This document shows, one piece after another, positions 5,435-6,022 of a stretch of DNA of 6,022 nt. The notes beneath the pieces were generated by a model. It worked only from the letters and a program-made list of their open reading frames with translations. It was not told the DNA's origin and did no database searches. This DNA comes from Candidatus Odinarchaeota archaeon (lineage in GTDB: Archaea > Asgardarchaeota > JAGGXT01), in contig JAGGXT010000054.1 in NCBI GenBank assembly GCA_021162905.1, positions 1 to 6,022 of the forward strand. The letters run 5' to 3'. Both the position numbers and the translations under genes were made by a program. Numbering within the stretch: position 1 is the first letter of the stretch; every line of letters starts with the position of its first letter.

Positions 5435-5788
5435 TCATTTAATAAATTTCCCTAAGAGTGTCTTAATCGCAAATGTCTTATCAATTTTTTTCTTTAAGGC
5501 TTCTATTTCATCCTCTCTCAGAAACATACCTCTGGCTACTCTAAACCTTCCTGTCTCTTTCTCCCAGCTTTCATACCAGAACCTCAAGGCATGCGACCCA
5601 TCATCAAATTTAATGTAATCTATTATTGAATACCAACATCCAGTAGGTGTTTTCTTTGGATAGAAAACTCTCTCCATCAACCAGCCTTGAAACGCCTCTC
5701 TTGGGTATCCTTCAGGTGGAGGAAACTCTACACGGTGTGGTATGGGCTTCTTCAGCTCAGGTGGAAGCGGGCATCCTTTTTCTCCCAT
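5435..5788 (-). CDS. 117-residue basic, aromatic-rich protein of unknown function
   Basis: The protein starts MGEKGCPLPPELKKP and I cannot place it in a family with confidence. The N-terminus (1-32) is proline-rich with PPPEGYP at 23-29. The middle (about 50-86) looks like a beta-sheet with many aromatics (GCWYSIIDYIKFDDG, then LRFWYESWEKETGRFRV). The end (90-106) is a charged helix (LREDEIEALKKKIDK) with a basic tail. A curved aromatic sheet followed by one helix recalls single-stranded nucleic-acid binding folds such as PC4-like domains; this is shape only, not a motif match. No membrane segment or signal peptide is present. GGTGAT (minus strand, 5798-5793) lies four bases before the ATG and fixes the start. 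The gene is intact, unlike its upstream neighbour on the same strand. Confidence 0.75.
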   Translation of the reverse strand: MGEKGCPLPPELKKPIPHRVEFPPPEGYPREAFQGWLMERVFYPKKTPTGCWYSIIDYIKFDDGSHALRFWYESWEKETGRFRVARGMFLREDEIEALKKKIDKTFAIKTLLGKFIK

Positions 5789-5792
5789 TTAA

Positions 5793-5798
5793 ATCACC
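5793..5798 (-). promoter_or_regulatory. Shine-Dalgarno site of the 117-aa gene
   Basis: On the minus strand GGTGAT is an exact complement to part of the archaeal 16S tail. It ends four bases before ATG (5788-5786), making this the preferred start. Confidence 0.6.
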
Positions 5799-5819
5799 GA
5801 CTCTTAAATAGCGCTAGTT

Positions 5820-5836
5820 GAATAAAAATTTTATGT
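5820..5836 (-). promoter_or_regulatory. Candidate TATA region for the 117-aa gene
   Basis: Read on the minus strand, ACATAAAATTTTTATTC holds TATA-like sequence about 26 bases before 5802, which would give a leader of about 14 bases including the Shine-Dalgarno site. It overlaps the stop of the upstream remnant. The match is loose. Confidence 0.25.
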
Positions 5837-6022
5837 AAAAGATGCTTTGTTGATCAAAACAATGTTATATGAATCAACTGACGAAAATTTTTGAACTTCA
5901 TCAAGTATTTCTTTTATTTCATCACTGACGGATGTTCATCATATTGAAAAGAGGAGAAATACATATCCTTTAATTTACTGTAAACATCCATTTTTTGCAC
6001 TTCTCCAATCAATTTCTTTATC
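5831..6022 (-). pseudogene. End of a minus-strand gene broken by a frameshift (partial)
   Basis: Reading in from the right edge, one frame gives IKKLIGEVQKMDVYSKLKDM, then YFSSFQYDEHPSV, before TAA at 5916-5914. A second frame, open from about 5935, continues with SDEIKEILDEVQKFSSVDSY then NIVLINKASFT to TAA 5833-5831. Each half has a protein-like amphipathic pattern and they abut near 5923-5935, so a one- or two-base change probably split one gene. The closing hydrophobic strand faintly recalls the end of small nucleotidyltransferase-type antitoxins, but I would not assign it. The start lies outside the window. Confidence 0.4.

Noticed and set aside
5427..5618. 63-codon plus-strand frame opposite the 117-aa gene
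   Set aside because: The minus-strand gene has an exact Shine-Dalgarno site and a sensible protein composition; the plus-strand frame is its shadow.
1..6022. CRISPR array, tRNA, rRNA or insertion sequence
   Set aside because: No regularly spaced repeats, cloverleaf, rRNA motifs, transposase motifs or terminal inverted repeats were seen on either strand.

Overview
The window is AT-rich (roughly one third G+C by eye) and reads as archaeal, most likely a hyperthermophilic Thermoproteota (crenarchaeote). Arginine is encoded mainly by AGA/AGG. Promoter-like sites are BRE/TATA boxes (for example GAAAAG followed by CTTATAAA at 4574-4587) rather than -35/-10 pairs. Ribosome-binding sites match an archaeal 16S tail (GAGGTG, GGTGAT, GGAGGAG), and TTG starts occur. 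The lineage is an inference; no marker gene is present.

Layout. Positions 2-73 hold the last codons of an upstream plus-strand gene, followed by a weak hairpin and T-tract. Positions 243-3790 hold a two-gene operon: a 479-aa polytopic membrane protein, then a 703-aa soluble WD40-like protein that starts inside the first gene's stop codon (ATGA overlap). I count 14 propeller repeats in the second protein, enough for two seven-bladed beta-propellers, after a helical N-terminal segment. The two are probably made together and may form a membrane-anchored scaffold. This is the least ordinary part of the window and I do not recognise the pair as a named system.

Positions 4069-4471 hold a toxin-antitoxin-like module: an intact DUF433 (VapB-like) antitoxin overlapping by 20 bases a DUF5615 PIN-like toxin that opens with TTG. 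The toxin stops after 62 aa, just past its third acidic motif, so about half of the usual domain is missing. Positions 4696-5010 encode a 104-aa protein of unknown function with a textbook archaeal promoter and Shine-Dalgarno site.

From 5011 to 5434 there is no intact gene. This stretch carries a short coiled-coil-like reading frame, a small gene with a strong Shine-Dalgarno site that appears frameshifted, and two consecutive hairpins (5328-5396) between the plus-strand remnants and a convergent gene. On the minus strand, 5435-5788 encodes an intact 117-aa basic, aromatic-rich protein of unknown function. Upstream of it, at 5831-6022, is the end of another minus-strand gene that needs a frameshift to read through.

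Overall: one large, well-formed membrane/propeller operon, beside an accessory stretch rich in small, truncated or frameshifted genes around a partly decayed toxin-antitoxin locus.
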